Part shown: positions 7,370 to 14,786 of the stretch, in pieces
Layout: every line of letters starts with the position of its first letter
Position numbering within the stretch: position 1 is the stretch's first letter
DNA from: Methanocorpusculum sp. MCE
GTDB lineage: Archaea > Halobacteriota > Methanomicrobia > Methanomicrobiales > Methanocorpusculaceae
Assembly: GCA_003315675.1 (NCBI GenBank)
Contig: NIZU01000061.1
Coordinates: 1 to 31,132, forward strand
DNA length: 31,132 bases
Reading direction: 5' to 3'
Program-made: the position numbers and the translations under genes
Notes under the pieces: model-generated
Database searches by the model: none
What the model was told of the DNA's origin: nothing
The model's input: only the letters and a program-made list of their open reading frames with translations

Positions 7370-7896
7370 AACTTCACCCGGGCAAGTGTTGTATATATGG
7401 ATCCCCGCGGGGTTAATGTGCTCTGTTTTAGGAGGATTTCTTCGATCATACATGTACCAAACTCAGCATTGCTCAGCGCATCCGTTTTTTCCTGGAGATC
7501 CGGTGCGTACTCTTTGATCCGGGCAAGAGTGATATGGGGGGAGAACGGGCGTGCTTCTTTGGGAAACCCAAGCGGGAGCAGATATTCGTCGATTTGCCTT
7601 GCAATATCCGCACAGCATCCCTGATCGGTAACTTCAGCTTTGATGACCAGCCGTCCAAACTTACTGACACGTGCTGCCTGCAGCTGGAACGGGGCGCTCT
7701 TCACTTTTTCCAGAGCTCCCGCGATTTTCGGGATTTTTGTCTCAGGAATCTCTCCAAGAAACTTCAGGGTTATATGCATTTGATCCGATTTCGGCAGAGT
7801 CAGTCGTGCCCCCGACCCGCGAAGCGACATCCCGACCATCTCCAGCCTATCTCTTATCTCCTTTGCAGGTTCAACTGCAATAAATACCCGTGCCAT
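7366..7896 (-). CDS. thpR: RNA 2',3'-cyclic phosphodiesterase ThpR
   Basis: Two-histidine (2H) phosphoesterase, once called 2'-5' RNA ligase, that opens 2',3'-cyclic phosphates on RNA ends. The 176-residue protein carries both signature motifs, HITLKFLG near residue 48 and HITLARIK near 132. It starts the thpR-cca-larE-like-thiI unit, an RNA-end and tRNA-maturation set. I chose the start at MARVFIAVEP, the usual family beginning; a further in-frame ATG lies 8 codons upstream. A TATA-like element about 30 bases before the chosen start supports it. Confidence 0.9.
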   Translation of the reverse strand: MARVFIAVEPAKEIRDRLEMVGMSLRGSGARLTLPKSDQMHITLKFLGEIPETKIPKIAGALEKVKSAPFQLQAARVSKFGRLVIKAEVTDQGCCADIARQIDEYLLPLGFPKEARPFSPHITLARIKEYAPDLQEKTDALSNAEFGTCMIEEILLKQSTLTPRGSIYTTLARVKL

Positions 7897-7920
7897 TCTT
7901 GGAGAATATTTGCATCTCAT

Positions 7921-7932
7921 GCATTATGATAG
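7921..7932 (-). promoter_or_regulatory. Possible TATA box of the thpR unit
   Basis: The minus strand reads TATCATAATGC about 25-36 bases upstream of the chosen thpR start, compatible with leaderless transcription. No Shine-Dalgarno sequence precedes the start. Confidence 0.3.
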
Positions 7933-7963
7933 TTACATTCGTTCTGTACATCCAGCACCCACC

Positions 7964-7973
7964 ATTCTATAAC
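7964..7973 (+). promoter_or_regulatory. Possible TATA box of the DEAD-box helicase gene
   Basis: ATTCTATAAC lies 26-35 bases upstream of the helicase ATG. Between it and the start sits CACGCATATGTAC, nearly identical to a 13-base string in the leader region of rpl30e (9940-9952). Confidence 0.3.
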
Positions 7974-7998
7974 CTCATAACACGCATATGTACGAAGA

Positions 7999-9876
7999 AT
8001 GGAGGAAACTAAAACATTCGCGGAGTTCGCTATCTCTGAAGAACTACTTCAGGCGATAGGCGACATGGGATTTGAGGAGCCGACACCTATTCAGGCAATG
8101 GCAATACCACAGATTCTTGATGGGAAAGATGTAACGGGGCAGGCTCAGACGGGAACGGGAAAAACGGCAGCGTTTGGGATTCCAATTATTGAACGGCTTG
8201 ATCCAGATAACAAAAATGTACAGGCACTTGTCCTGTCGCCAACAAGGGAACTTGCAATACAGACCGCCGAGGAATTTTCCCGGCTGATGAAATATAAAAA
8301 AGGACTGAACGTGGTCCCAATTTACGGCGGACAGCCGATTGAACGCCAGCTTCGTGCACTTAAAGGCACGGTGCAGGTTATCATCGGAACCCCGGGTCGT
8401 GTCATTGATCATATTAAACGCGGGACCCTTCACCTTGACTCTGTCAGCATGTTCATTCTGGACGAGGCTGATCAGATGCTCGACATGGGATTCCGTGATG
8501 ATATCGAGGATATTTTCCGCGACACACCCAAAAACCGGCAGACGATTCTGTTTTCGGCAACTATGCCGCAGCCGATTCTGGACATTACCCGCAGATTCCA
8601 GCATGATCCTCAGTTCCTGAAGATCACCCGCAGGGAACTTACGGTCCCACAGATCGAACAGACGTATATCGAGGTCAGAGAACGCGACAAACTCGAAGCA
8701 CTCTGCCGTACTCTTGATATGAACAACCCCGAACTTGCACTCGTGTTCTGTAACACGAAGAGAACGGTGGATGATTTAATGAGCCGGATGCAGGCGCGCG
8801 GATACTTTGTGGAAGCTCTCCATGGAGATATGAAGCAGCAGCAGCGGGACTGTGTCATGGCACGCTTCCGGGCAGGGTCTATCGACGTTCTGATTGCAAC
8901 GGATGTTGCAGCCCGCGGTATCGATGTCGATGATGTGGATATCGTATTCAATTATGATGTTCCTCAGGATGTCGAGTATTATGTTCACCGTATCGGCAGA
9001 ACAGCCCGTGCCGGCAGGACCGGAAAGTCCGTGACGTTTGTTGCTCCGCGTGAGATCTACAAACTCAGGGATATCCAGCGGTATGCAAAGATTCAGATCG
9101 CCAAGACCCCCCTACCGACGCTTGATGATGTTGCCGAGATGAAGCAGCAGATCTTCCTGGACAAGGTCCGGGACATCATGGCTGCAGGAAATCTCGAGCT
9201 TTATCTGCCCCTTGTCGAGCAGCTTCTTGAAACAGAGACCGAGGCCGACTCCGAGTCTGCCGCCGAAGTGACGAGTATTCAGGTTGCTGCAGCTCTTCTC
9301 AAGATGCATCTTGACAGCGGTAAAAACGCCGCTCAGAGTGAAGAGATTAAGCCTCTCCAGCCATCCCCCTCGATCTCGGAGACGTTCACGCCCGGGACCG
9401 TTGAGAACAGCGGTGCCGAGCCTGGCATGGTCAGATTCCGAATTTCGCTTGGAAAGAACCAGCAGATCCGTCCGAAGGATATCGTCGGCGCCTTTGCAGG
9501 CGAGTGCGACATTCCCGGATCTTCAATTGGAAGAATCGATCTTTACAATAACTACTCCTATGTCGATGTCCCCTTAGAGCATGCAAATCTCGTTGCCGAA
9601 GTCATGGGTTCCAAGACCATTCGCGGTCAGGAACTTGAGATTTCCATCGCAGCACCGCGTACTCCTGAAGAAGAGGAACACGAGCGGGATCGGGACAAAG
9701 GCGGGGACAGGCGCGGAGGGTCCTCCGGATACCGAAATGGGGGTTCTTCCGGCAGCGGTGAACGCCGCAGCTACGGGAATTCCGGAAGCAGCGACCGAAG
9801 AAGTTTCAGCCGCGGAAGCAGCGGATCGAGTTCCCCCAGAAGGGATTCCGCTCACGGCTTCTACGGAAGAGACTGA
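7999..9876 (+). CDS. DEAD-box RNA helicase with DbpA-type RNA-binding domain
   Basis: ATP-dependent RNA helicase of 625 residues. The core motifs appear in order: Q motif ending GFEEPTPIQ (24-32), Walker A AQTGTGKT (49-56), PTREL (81-85), DEAD (155-158), SAT (186-188) and HRIGRTARAG (330-339). Residues about 477-552 look like the DbpA/CsdA RNA-binding domain (PKDIVGAFAGECDIPG, GRIDLYNNYSYVDVP), which in bacteria directs helicases to ribosomal RNA. The tail (about 557-625) is a low-complexity segment rich in Gly, Ser and Arg, likely a loose RNA-contacting region. A role in ribosome assembly or cold-stress RNA remodelling is inferred. It lies upstream of rpl30e-nusA, with a T-run between. The DeaD/CsdA label is an analogy to bacterial proteins. 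Confidence 0.93.
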   Translation: MEETKTFAEFAISEELLQAIGDMGFEEPTPIQAMAIPQILDGKDVTGQAQTGTGKTAAFGIPIIERLDPDNKNVQALVLSPTRELAIQTAEEFSRLMKYKKGLNVVPIYGGQPIERQLRALKGTVQVIIGTPGRVIDHIKRGTLHLDSVSMFILDEADQMLDMGFRDDIEDIFRDTPKNRQTILFSATMPQPILDITRRFQHDPQFLKITRRELTVPQIEQTYIEVRERDKLEALCRTLDMNNPELALVFCNTKRTVDDLMSRMQARGYFVEALHGDMKQQQRDCVMARFRAGSIDVLIATDVAARGIDVDDVDIVFNYDVPQDVEYYVHRIGRTARAGRTGKSVTFVAPREIYKLRDIQRYAKIQIAKTPLPTLDDVAEMKQQIFLDKVRDIMAAGNLELYLPLVEQLLETETEADSESAAEVTSIQVAAALLKMHLDSGKNAAQSEEIKPLQPSPSISETFTPGTVENSGAEPGMVRFRISLGKNQQIRPKDIVGAFAGECDIPGSSIGRIDLYNNYSYVDVPLEHANLVAEVMGSKTIRGQELEISIAAPRTPEEEEHERDRDKGGDRRGGSSGYRNGGSSGSGERRSYGNSGSSDRRSFSRGSSGSSSPRRDSAHGFYGRD

Positions 9877-9883
9877 TCATCTC

Positions 9884-9890
9884 TTTTTTT
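9884..9890 (+). terminator. T-run downstream of the helicase gene
   Basis: Seven T shortly after the helicase stop, followed by more pyrimidine-rich sequence. Archaeal termination commonly occurs at such U-tracts without a hairpin. Confidence 0.4.
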
Positions 9891-9896
9891 AATCTC

Positions 9897-10094
9897 TCTT
9901 CTTTATGGTGCCAGTGAGGATACCTTCATTATTTGTAAGCACGTATATGTACAGAGTTTTCAAGGATATTCCTGAAGAAACTACCCGGTCTTCTGTGAAG
10001 CCGGAGGTCTGCGGGAAGGACAAGAATACTTGCTGGGACTCACCTCCCCTGAGTCTTGTCCAGAGTGCAGTGAACCTCAAAAAGGTGAATAAAC
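9897..10094 (+). promoter_or_regulatory. Upstream region of rpl30e-nusA
   Basis: About 200 bases without a credible gene. It holds CACGTATATGTAC at 9940-9952, a possible promoter element, and a GC-richer segment from about 9960 to 10080 that would be a long leader if transcription starts near the element. A Shine-Dalgarno sequence AAAGGTGA lies six bases before the rpl30e ATG. Confidence 0.35.
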
Positions 10095-10385
10095 ATGGAT
10101 TTCAACTTATCTTTAAGAAGAGCAATGAAAACCGGCGAGGTAACCCTCGGCCAGAACTCTGTTGAGAAAATCGTTGCTGAGAACAAAGCAGAACTCGTCA
10201 TCATCGCCAAGAATGCTCCGGCAAAGATCCGTGCATTCCTTGCTGCAAACGAAAAAGTCCCTCTTTATGAGTTTGACGGCAGTTCCCGTCAGCTTGGAAA
10301 AGAATGTGGTAGAGATCACATGATCAGCGTCCTTGCGATCGTCAACGCTGGCGAGTCTGATATCCTCTCCCTTAAGAGTGAATAA
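10095..10385 (+). CDS. rpl30e: Ribosomal protein L30e (eL30)
   Basis: Small 96-residue protein of the L7Ae/L30e/S12e fold, a component of the large ribosomal subunit in archaea and eukaryotes. Recognisable segments are MDFNLSLRRAMKTGEVTLG, KAELVIIAKNAP and VPLYEFDGSSRQLGKECGR. The start is supported by AAAGGTGA six bases upstream. nusA follows after two bases. In many euryarchaea rpl30e-nusA sits just after the RNA polymerase large-subunit genes and before rps12-rps7; here neither flank is present, so the pair has been separated from that cluster. Confidence 0.93.
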   Translation: MDFNLSLRRAMKTGEVTLGQNSVEKIVAENKAELVIIAKNAPAKIRAFLAANEKVPLYEFDGSSRQLGKECGRDHMISVLAIVNAGESDILSLKSE

Positions 10386-10387
10386 AT

Positions 10388-10861
10388 ATGAGTGAGATAA
10401 CTATTTCCGAAGACGCCATGCGTATGATTGCCCTGTTTGAGAATCTCACCGGTGCAGGCGCAAGAGACTGTGTTGTCGATGATAAATTCGGCCGGATTCT
10501 CTTCGTCATCAACCCCGGAGAGATGGGACTTGCAATCGGAAAGAAAGGTGCCAGCATCAAGAAGGCATCTGACGCTTTCGGTAAGAAGGTCGAGGTCGTT
10601 GAATACAACCCGGACAAGGTTCAGTTTATCAGAAACTGCTTCCTTCCAGTCCACGTCCAGACCGTCACCTTCGAAGAAGATGAAGTGGAAAACACCGAAG
10701 TTGCCTACATCGAGGTTGCAGATACCGATCGCGGTCTTGCAATTGGAAAAGAAGGCAGAAACATCATCAAAGCAAAGAAACTTGCTTTCCGCCAGTTTGA
10801 TATCGCCAATGTCGAACTCAAACAGGAAGAGGAAGAAGAATCTGAAGAGGATGAGTTATAA
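10388..10861 (+). CDS. nusA: Archaeal NusA-like transcription factor (two KH domains)
   Basis: Archaeal NusA lacks the N-terminal polymerase-binding and S1 domains of the bacterial protein and consists of two KH domains. The 157-residue product shows both GxxG loops: GLAIGKKGASIKKA near residue 47 and GLAIGKEGRNIIKAK near 117. A short very acidic tail (EEEEESEEDEL) ends it. It is expected to bind RNA during transcription, by analogy; the exact archaeal role is less established. It is transcribed with rpl30e. Confidence 0.93.
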   Translation: MSEITISEDAMRMIALFENLTGAGARDCVVDDKFGRILFVINPGEMGLAIGKKGASIKKASDAFGKKVEVVEYNPDKVQFIRNCFLPVHVQTVTFEEDEVENTEVAYIEVADTDRGLAIGKEGRNIIKAKKLAFRQFDIANVELKQEEEEESEEDEL

Positions 10862-10890
10862 TCTCATCTCATTTTTAGAGATAGAGTATC

Positions 10891-10908
10891 CGGCGGCTTT
10901 CTTCGCCG
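10891..10908. terminator. Hairpin between convergent nusA and mobA
   Basis: CGGCG and CGCCG pair around an eight-base loop in the 62-base gap between the convergent stops. It could close either transcript. Confidence 0.4.
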
Positions 10909-10923
10909 AAAATTGAAACTGTT

Positions 10924-11553
10924 TTACATTTCAGGATGTTTTTCCTGATATGCTGCTTCAGGACCCATGGCGAGCAGTTCCTCAAGCGTATTTACATTCC
11001 TGAAACTTTCAAGGTCAGGATCGATCGTTCGAAACACCTCGGGCGGGATTCGTTTTGTATTCAAGGTATTCACCATGTCACGGAGTGACATGGATTCATG
11101 TTCTGCAACGTAGTTTCTCAGTGCCGATACCCGATAGACTGCATGGAGCGGTTCAAGGTCCGTGTTTTCCCATTCAGGAATGATGGCATCATACTCTCCG
11201 ATATGTTCAAAAAGATATTGTACGATCGTTTTGTGGATCGTGGGCATATCACAGGCCGAGATGAACACCAGTTCGCCCTGAATCTCATCCAGACCTGCCG
11301 CGATCCCTCCGATAGGACCGAGCCCGGATTTTTTATCCCACGTACATCTGACGAGTTCCGGGAGGCCGGCAAAATGTTCGGTTTGCTTCTCATTTTTTGC
11401 CACGATGACGATTTCATCAACGAGCCCTTCGAAGGTCATCACAAGCCGCGAGCTAAAGGAACATCCCTGATATGAAAAAAAATACTTTTCGCGTCCATTA
11501 ACTCGCCGTGCTTCTCCTCCTGCGAGAATCATTGCAGAACGCTTTACCGGCAT
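10924..11553 (-). CDS. mobA: Molybdenum cofactor guanylyltransferase (MobA-like)
   Basis: Transfers GMP from GTP to molybdopterin to make the guanine dinucleotide cofactor used, for example, by formylmethanofuran dehydrogenase and formate dehydrogenase. The 209-residue protein has the nucleotidyltransferase signature LAGGEARRVNGREK at 10-23, SGLGPIGGI at 76-84 and the metal-binding ACDMP at 100-104, followed by EPLHAVYR. In classic MobA the first loop reads LAGGxSxRMGxDK; here R-V-N-G replaces R-M-G, a mild deviation. The start overlaps the end of panE by 10 bases, so the two are probably co-transcribed. Confidence 0.87.
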   Translation of the reverse strand: MPVKRSAMILAGGEARRVNGREKYFFSYQGCSFSSRLVMTFEGLVDEIVIVAKNEKQTEHFAGLPELVRCTWDKKSGLGPIGGIAAGLDEIQGELVFISACDMPTIHKTIVQYLFEHIGEYDAIIPEWENTDLEPLHAVYRVSALRNYVAEHESMSLRDMVNTLNTKRIPPEVFRTIDPDLESFRNVNTLEELLAMGPEAAYQEKHPEM

Positions 11554-12458
11554 GAGAGTTCCTCTTTGAAATGTGCCAAATTGACGATCGTTTCATTCAC
11601 CGGGGTTGGGATGTCGTGTTTTCCTCCCAGTGACACTATCGCCCCGTTGATATAATCAACCTCGGTTTTGCGCCCGGCTGCAATGTCCTGATACATTGAG
11701 GAGAAATGCGCGGCCGTTGGTGGAATTTTCGCCGTCTTCAGGAATGTAAGATATTCATCCGCAGTCTTTTGTGCCAGTACGACATTTTCTGCGCGCGCGA
11801 CCTCAAAGGCTTCGTGAACAATCTGAGTGATTATGTTCCAGGCTGGTCCCTTGAGAAGTTCTCCGTATGGGCATTCCATGATCGCGCCAAGGGGATTGAG
11901 CGAACAGCTGTACAATGCCTTTGACCAGATGGTCCCTTTGATATTGTCGGTGGCGTTTGCCCGCATGCCTGATTTGGTGAAGAGTTCAGCAAGGATCTCA
12001 GCTTTTCGATCACTCCCTCCAGTGTATCTTCCAAAGACTGTGGCCCCGCCGTCAACGGATACAAAAACTGCATTGTCTGCTTTCCATTCAAAGCCGGTTA
12101 TGATCATTGCGCCAAGTACATGATCAGTATATTGGGCAATGATCTCTTCATTTCCGATCCCGTTTTGGAGACTCACGACCTCGGCTTCACCGAACAGATG
12201 ATTATACTTCTCGCAGATTTCCCGTGTGGCGGCAACCTTGGTGGATATTATGATATAATCCCAGACACCATCAGGGGGAGTTACTCCGCAGGGAAACCGG
12301 AATGTTTCCGTCCCCCAGATCCCGGTTAGAAAAAACCCATCCTTTTCAATGGATGTGCTGCATCTCTCCCTGCATACTGCAAAAACTTCAGCAGATCTCG
12401 ATAATTTTGCGGCGACTGACAGTCCAACTGCCCCGGCACCAAGTATTAATATTCTCAT
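11544..12458 (-). CDS. panE: 2-dehydropantoate 2-reductase family protein
   Basis: NADPH-dependent reduction of ketopantoate to pantoate, a coenzyme A precursor, is the usual role of this family. The 304-residue protein begins with the Rossmann motif LGAGAVG (6-12), has SLQNGIGNEE and the catalytic-helix region KALYSCSLNPLGA, and ends with the family block SMYQDIAAGRKTEVDYINGAIV. Length is typical. Its substrate in branched-chain metabolism (ketopantoate comes from 2-ketoisovalerate) would need an outside source of valine precursors if the ilv genes in this window are dead. Paralogues in this family act on other 2-keto acids, so the assignment is to the family first. Confidence 0.85.
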   Translation of the reverse strand: MRILILGAGAVGLSVAAKLSRSAEVFAVCRERCSTSIEKDGFFLTGIWGTETFRFPCGVTPPDGVWDYIIISTKVAATREICEKYNHLFGEAEVVSLQNGIGNEEIIAQYTDHVLGAMIITGFEWKADNAVFVSVDGGATVFGRYTGGSDRKAEILAELFTKSGMRANATDNIKGTIWSKALYSCSLNPLGAIMECPYGELLKGPAWNIITQIVHEAFEVARAENVVLAQKTADEYLTFLKTAKIPPTAAHFSSMYQDIAAGRKTEVDYINGAIVSLGGKHDIPTPVNETIVNLAHFKEELSCR

Positions 12459-12486
12459 TTGTTCATACTATGTTGTCTCTACACCT

Positions 12487-12496
12487 CATTAAAAGC
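12487..12496 (-). promoter_or_regulatory. Possible TATA box of panE-mobA
   Basis: GCTTTTAATG on the minus strand lies about 29-38 bases before the panE ATG, placed for a leaderless transcript. Confidence 0.3.
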
Positions 12497-12559
12497 AGGG
12501 TTTTCATGATGGATGTACGGACCATATGCCGGATACAAAACTTGTGCTTTACTAGCGTA

Positions 12560-12571
12560 AAAATATACATT
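12560..12571 (+). promoter_or_regulatory. Possible TATA box of the ABC binding-protein gene
   Basis: AAAAATATACAT is the strongest TATA-like stretch in the 180-base divergent gap. It implies a leader of about 45 bases before the likely start. Confidence 0.4.
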
Positions 12572-12640
12572 AAGTTGTTTCAAAACATGTATTGGATATT
12601 TTTTGGATTGAATTATCTTTTACATTGCGGTTAATTGATT

Positions 12641-13879
12641 ATGAAGATACGCCAACATATATTCATGCAGAAAAAGCTGATTATGTTTTTGATGGCACTT
12701 CTTGTGTGTGTCATGGTAGTTTTTACCGCAGGATGTACCGATACGGGAAGTGATAACGCTACCGTGGAGATTCTCTATACCGGAGCAGGAACCATGCCCG
12801 GTCTTCTCGCAACCGGTCAGATAGATGGATACATCAACTGGCAGCCTTTCATTGCCGTCGCATTAGAAGGTGACATCGGAAAAGTAATCTCCTACAGTCA
12901 GGATCTCCCGCCGAAAGGAACGTGGACAAACCACACCTGCTGCGTTTTTGGCGCCAACTCCAAAGCTCTGGAGGACTCTGATATCGCCGCAAGTCTTTCG
13001 ACTCTGATGATTCTTGGAAACAAGTATATCAATGACAACCCGGACAACGCTGCTGTATTAACTGCCGACTGGCTCTTTTCCAGCCAGAACATGACCTATG
13101 GTAATGTGACCGTCAGTTCAATCGATGTGATGAAGACCTCGATCCCGACGATTAAGTTCTCAAGTGAAGTTACCGAATCCAGGATGGACAGCAATGAGGC
13201 GTTCATCCTCTCCCAGCGTGAACTTGGTCTCGTTACTGCTAAACTCGCAACGACATCCAAGGATGAGTCTGCAGCGCTCCTTTACGACTTTGGTCCGTAT
13301 GATTCAGCAGTTGCCCAGATCGAGAGCGGAACATTCATCACGCCCGAGGCTACCTCGACCATCTCGATCGGGTATCTGCCAAGCGATCACCACGCACCCC
13401 TGTTCGTTCTCCTGAAGGACTGGGAGTACTTCAAGGATACCTATAACTGCTATCTGAAACCCGTCACTGAAAAGACCGGAAAAATCACCGATGCAGAACT
13501 TTACATCAACGGTCAGAAGATCGCCGATGTTAAACTCGTCGAAGGAACCGGCGGACCTCAGCTGATGACCCTTCTCCAGCAGAACGCCATTCAGTACGCA
13601 CTTGCCGGCACGCCGCCATTCATCAGCGCGGTTGATAAGAGTACCGGTGATATGAGTCTCAAGATCCTCTCACCGATTCAACTAGAGGGATCCGGCCTTG
13701 TTGCTTCTATCTCTTCTCCGGCAAACGACTGGGATGGGTTTGTTGCCAGGGTCAAGACCCGCAGTGCTGAAGGCAACAATGTGGTTCTCGGTGACCCTCA
13801 GCTCGGCTCTATCCAGGATGTCGAGCTGAAAGCAGCTCTTGAATCTGCAGGTATCAAATACGTGGTGAAATCCGCGTAG
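12641..13879 (+). CDS. ABC transporter substrate-binding lipoprotein, NrtA/SsuA type, apparently circularly permuted
   Basis: Extracellular binding protein for the adjacent importer. The 412-residue product has a signal helix and lipobox FTAGC with Cys at about 32. I start at ATG 12641; ATG 12665 is a possible alternative and TTG 12635 is less likely. The odd point is domain order. Residues about 41-225 resemble the second half of NrtA/SsuA proteins (LLATGQIDGYINWQPFIA, then an HTCCVF segment). Residues about 240-412 resemble the first half (SIGYLPSDHHAPLFVLL, GGPQLMTLL, GSGLVAS, LGSIQDVELKAALESAGI). Joining the C-terminus to residue 40 would restore the standard order, so this looks like a circular permutation. 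The ligand could be taurine, another sulfonate, nitrate or a pyrimidine precursor; sequence alone does not decide. Confidence 0.8.
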   Translation: MKIRQHIFMQKKLIMFLMALLVCVMVVFTAGCTDTGSDNATVEILYTGAGTMPGLLATGQIDGYINWQPFIAVALEGDIGKVISYSQDLPPKGTWTNHTCCVFGANSKALEDSDIAASLSTLMILGNKYINDNPDNAAVLTADWLFSSQNMTYGNVTVSSIDVMKTSIPTIKFSSEVTESRMDSNEAFILSQRELGLVTAKLATTSKDESAALLYDFGPYDSAVAQIESGTFITPEATSTISIGYLPSDHHAPLFVLLKDWEYFKDTYNCYLKPVTEKTGKITDAELYINGQKIADVKLVEGTGGPQLMTLLQQNAIQYALAGTPPFISAVDKSTGDMSLKILSPIQLEGSGLVASISSPANDWDGFVARVKTRSAEGNNVVLGDPQLGSIQDVELKAALESAGIKYVVKSA

Positions 13880-13988
13880 ACCAACTCACATTTTTTGCGT
13901 TTCTTTGTATATCTCATGTATTTTACTTGCAGGGCAGATGCTTCATCCTGATCTAAAACAAGTAACACATTTGATATCCTGCAAAATC

Positions 13989-14000
13989 TACATACATAAA
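13989..14000 (+). promoter_or_regulatory. Possible TATA box of the ABC permease-ATPase pair
   Basis: TACATACATAAA lies 25-36 bases before the permease ATG, and GGTGAG at 14008-14013 could be its ribosome binding site. The 145-base gap after the binding-protein stop also contains a T-run, so the permease and ATPase may be transcribed separately from the binding protein. Confidence 0.35.
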
Positions 14001-14024
14001 CAAGGATGGTGAGCTCCAAAGATC

Positions 14025-14786
14025 ATGAAATGGTACATTAAGCTGATACTTCCGGCACTTGTCCTTGTAGTGTGGGAAGTTGCAGCAGTTTTGATGAACA
14101 ATGCATACATCCTTCCTCGGGTGGAAACCGTTCTCGCCGTGTTTACAACACCGTTTGCCGATCTTTACGGCTGCGGGAGTCTTGTGGAAAACAGCTGGGT
14201 CAGTATTTACCGGGTGACCCTTGGTTTCATCATTGCCTGTGTAATCGCCGTTCCTCTGGGAATCATTCTTGGGCGGTATCCTGTTCTTGAACAGTTCTCG
14301 GACAGTCTTATCCAGATCCTGCGCCCGATCCCCCCAATGGCCTGGGTGCCTTTGTCCCTGGCCTGGTTTGGTCTGGGTCTTACGCCGATCCTGTTTATTA
14401 TTGTGATCGGCTGCATATTCCCGATTCTTGTCAATACTATTGACGGTGTGAAAAGGGTGAAGAAAAGCTGGGTTGAAACTGCGAAGATTTATCAGGCAAA
14501 TGAACGCCAGATTATCACCAAGGTCATTGTTCCGGCCGCGGGCCCTGCAATATGGAACGGTCTTCGTGTCGGTTTCGGCATTGCATGGATGAGCGTTGTC
14601 GCTGCGGAAATGATGCCAGGAACCGTCTCGGGTCTTGGATATCTCATCATGTACACCTATAACTGGGGGCAGGTTCAGATGGTTATTGCCGGCATGATTG
14701 CCATAGGCATCATCGGCATTGCCATGGATCAGTTCTTCCAGTATGTTCTGCGGAAGAAGTTTGCCTGGGAGGTGCTTGACAAATGA
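14025..14786 (+). CDS. ABC transporter permease, SsuC/TauC family
   Basis: Membrane component of the importer, 253 residues with about six hydrophobic segments. It carries the EAA-type coupling loop of this family, here VKKSWVETAKIYQANERQIITKVIVPAAGP around residues 145-173, preceded by PIPPMAWVPLSLAWFGLG. These are hallmarks of the nitrate/sulfonate/taurine permeases. Its stop overlaps the ATPase start as ATGA, so the two are coupled. It is expected to dimerise and pair with the ATPase and the permuted binding protein upstream. Confidence 0.92.
   Translation: MKWYIKLILPALVLVVWEVAAVLMNNAYILPRVETVLAVFTTPFADLYGCGSLVENSWVSIYRVTLGFIIACVIAVPLGIILGRYPVLEQFSDSLIQILRPIPPMAWVPLSLAWFGLGLTPILFIIVIGCIFPILVNTIDGVKRVKKSWVETAKIYQANERQIITKVIVPAAGPAIWNGLRVGFGIAWMSVVAAEMMPGTVSGLGYLIMYTYNWGQVQMVIAGMIAIGIIGIAMDQFFQYVLRKKFAWEVLDK

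Noticed and set aside
9905..10165. 86-codon open frame upstream of and overlapping rpl30e
   Set aside because: It overlaps the well-supported L30e start in another frame and has no recognisable features.
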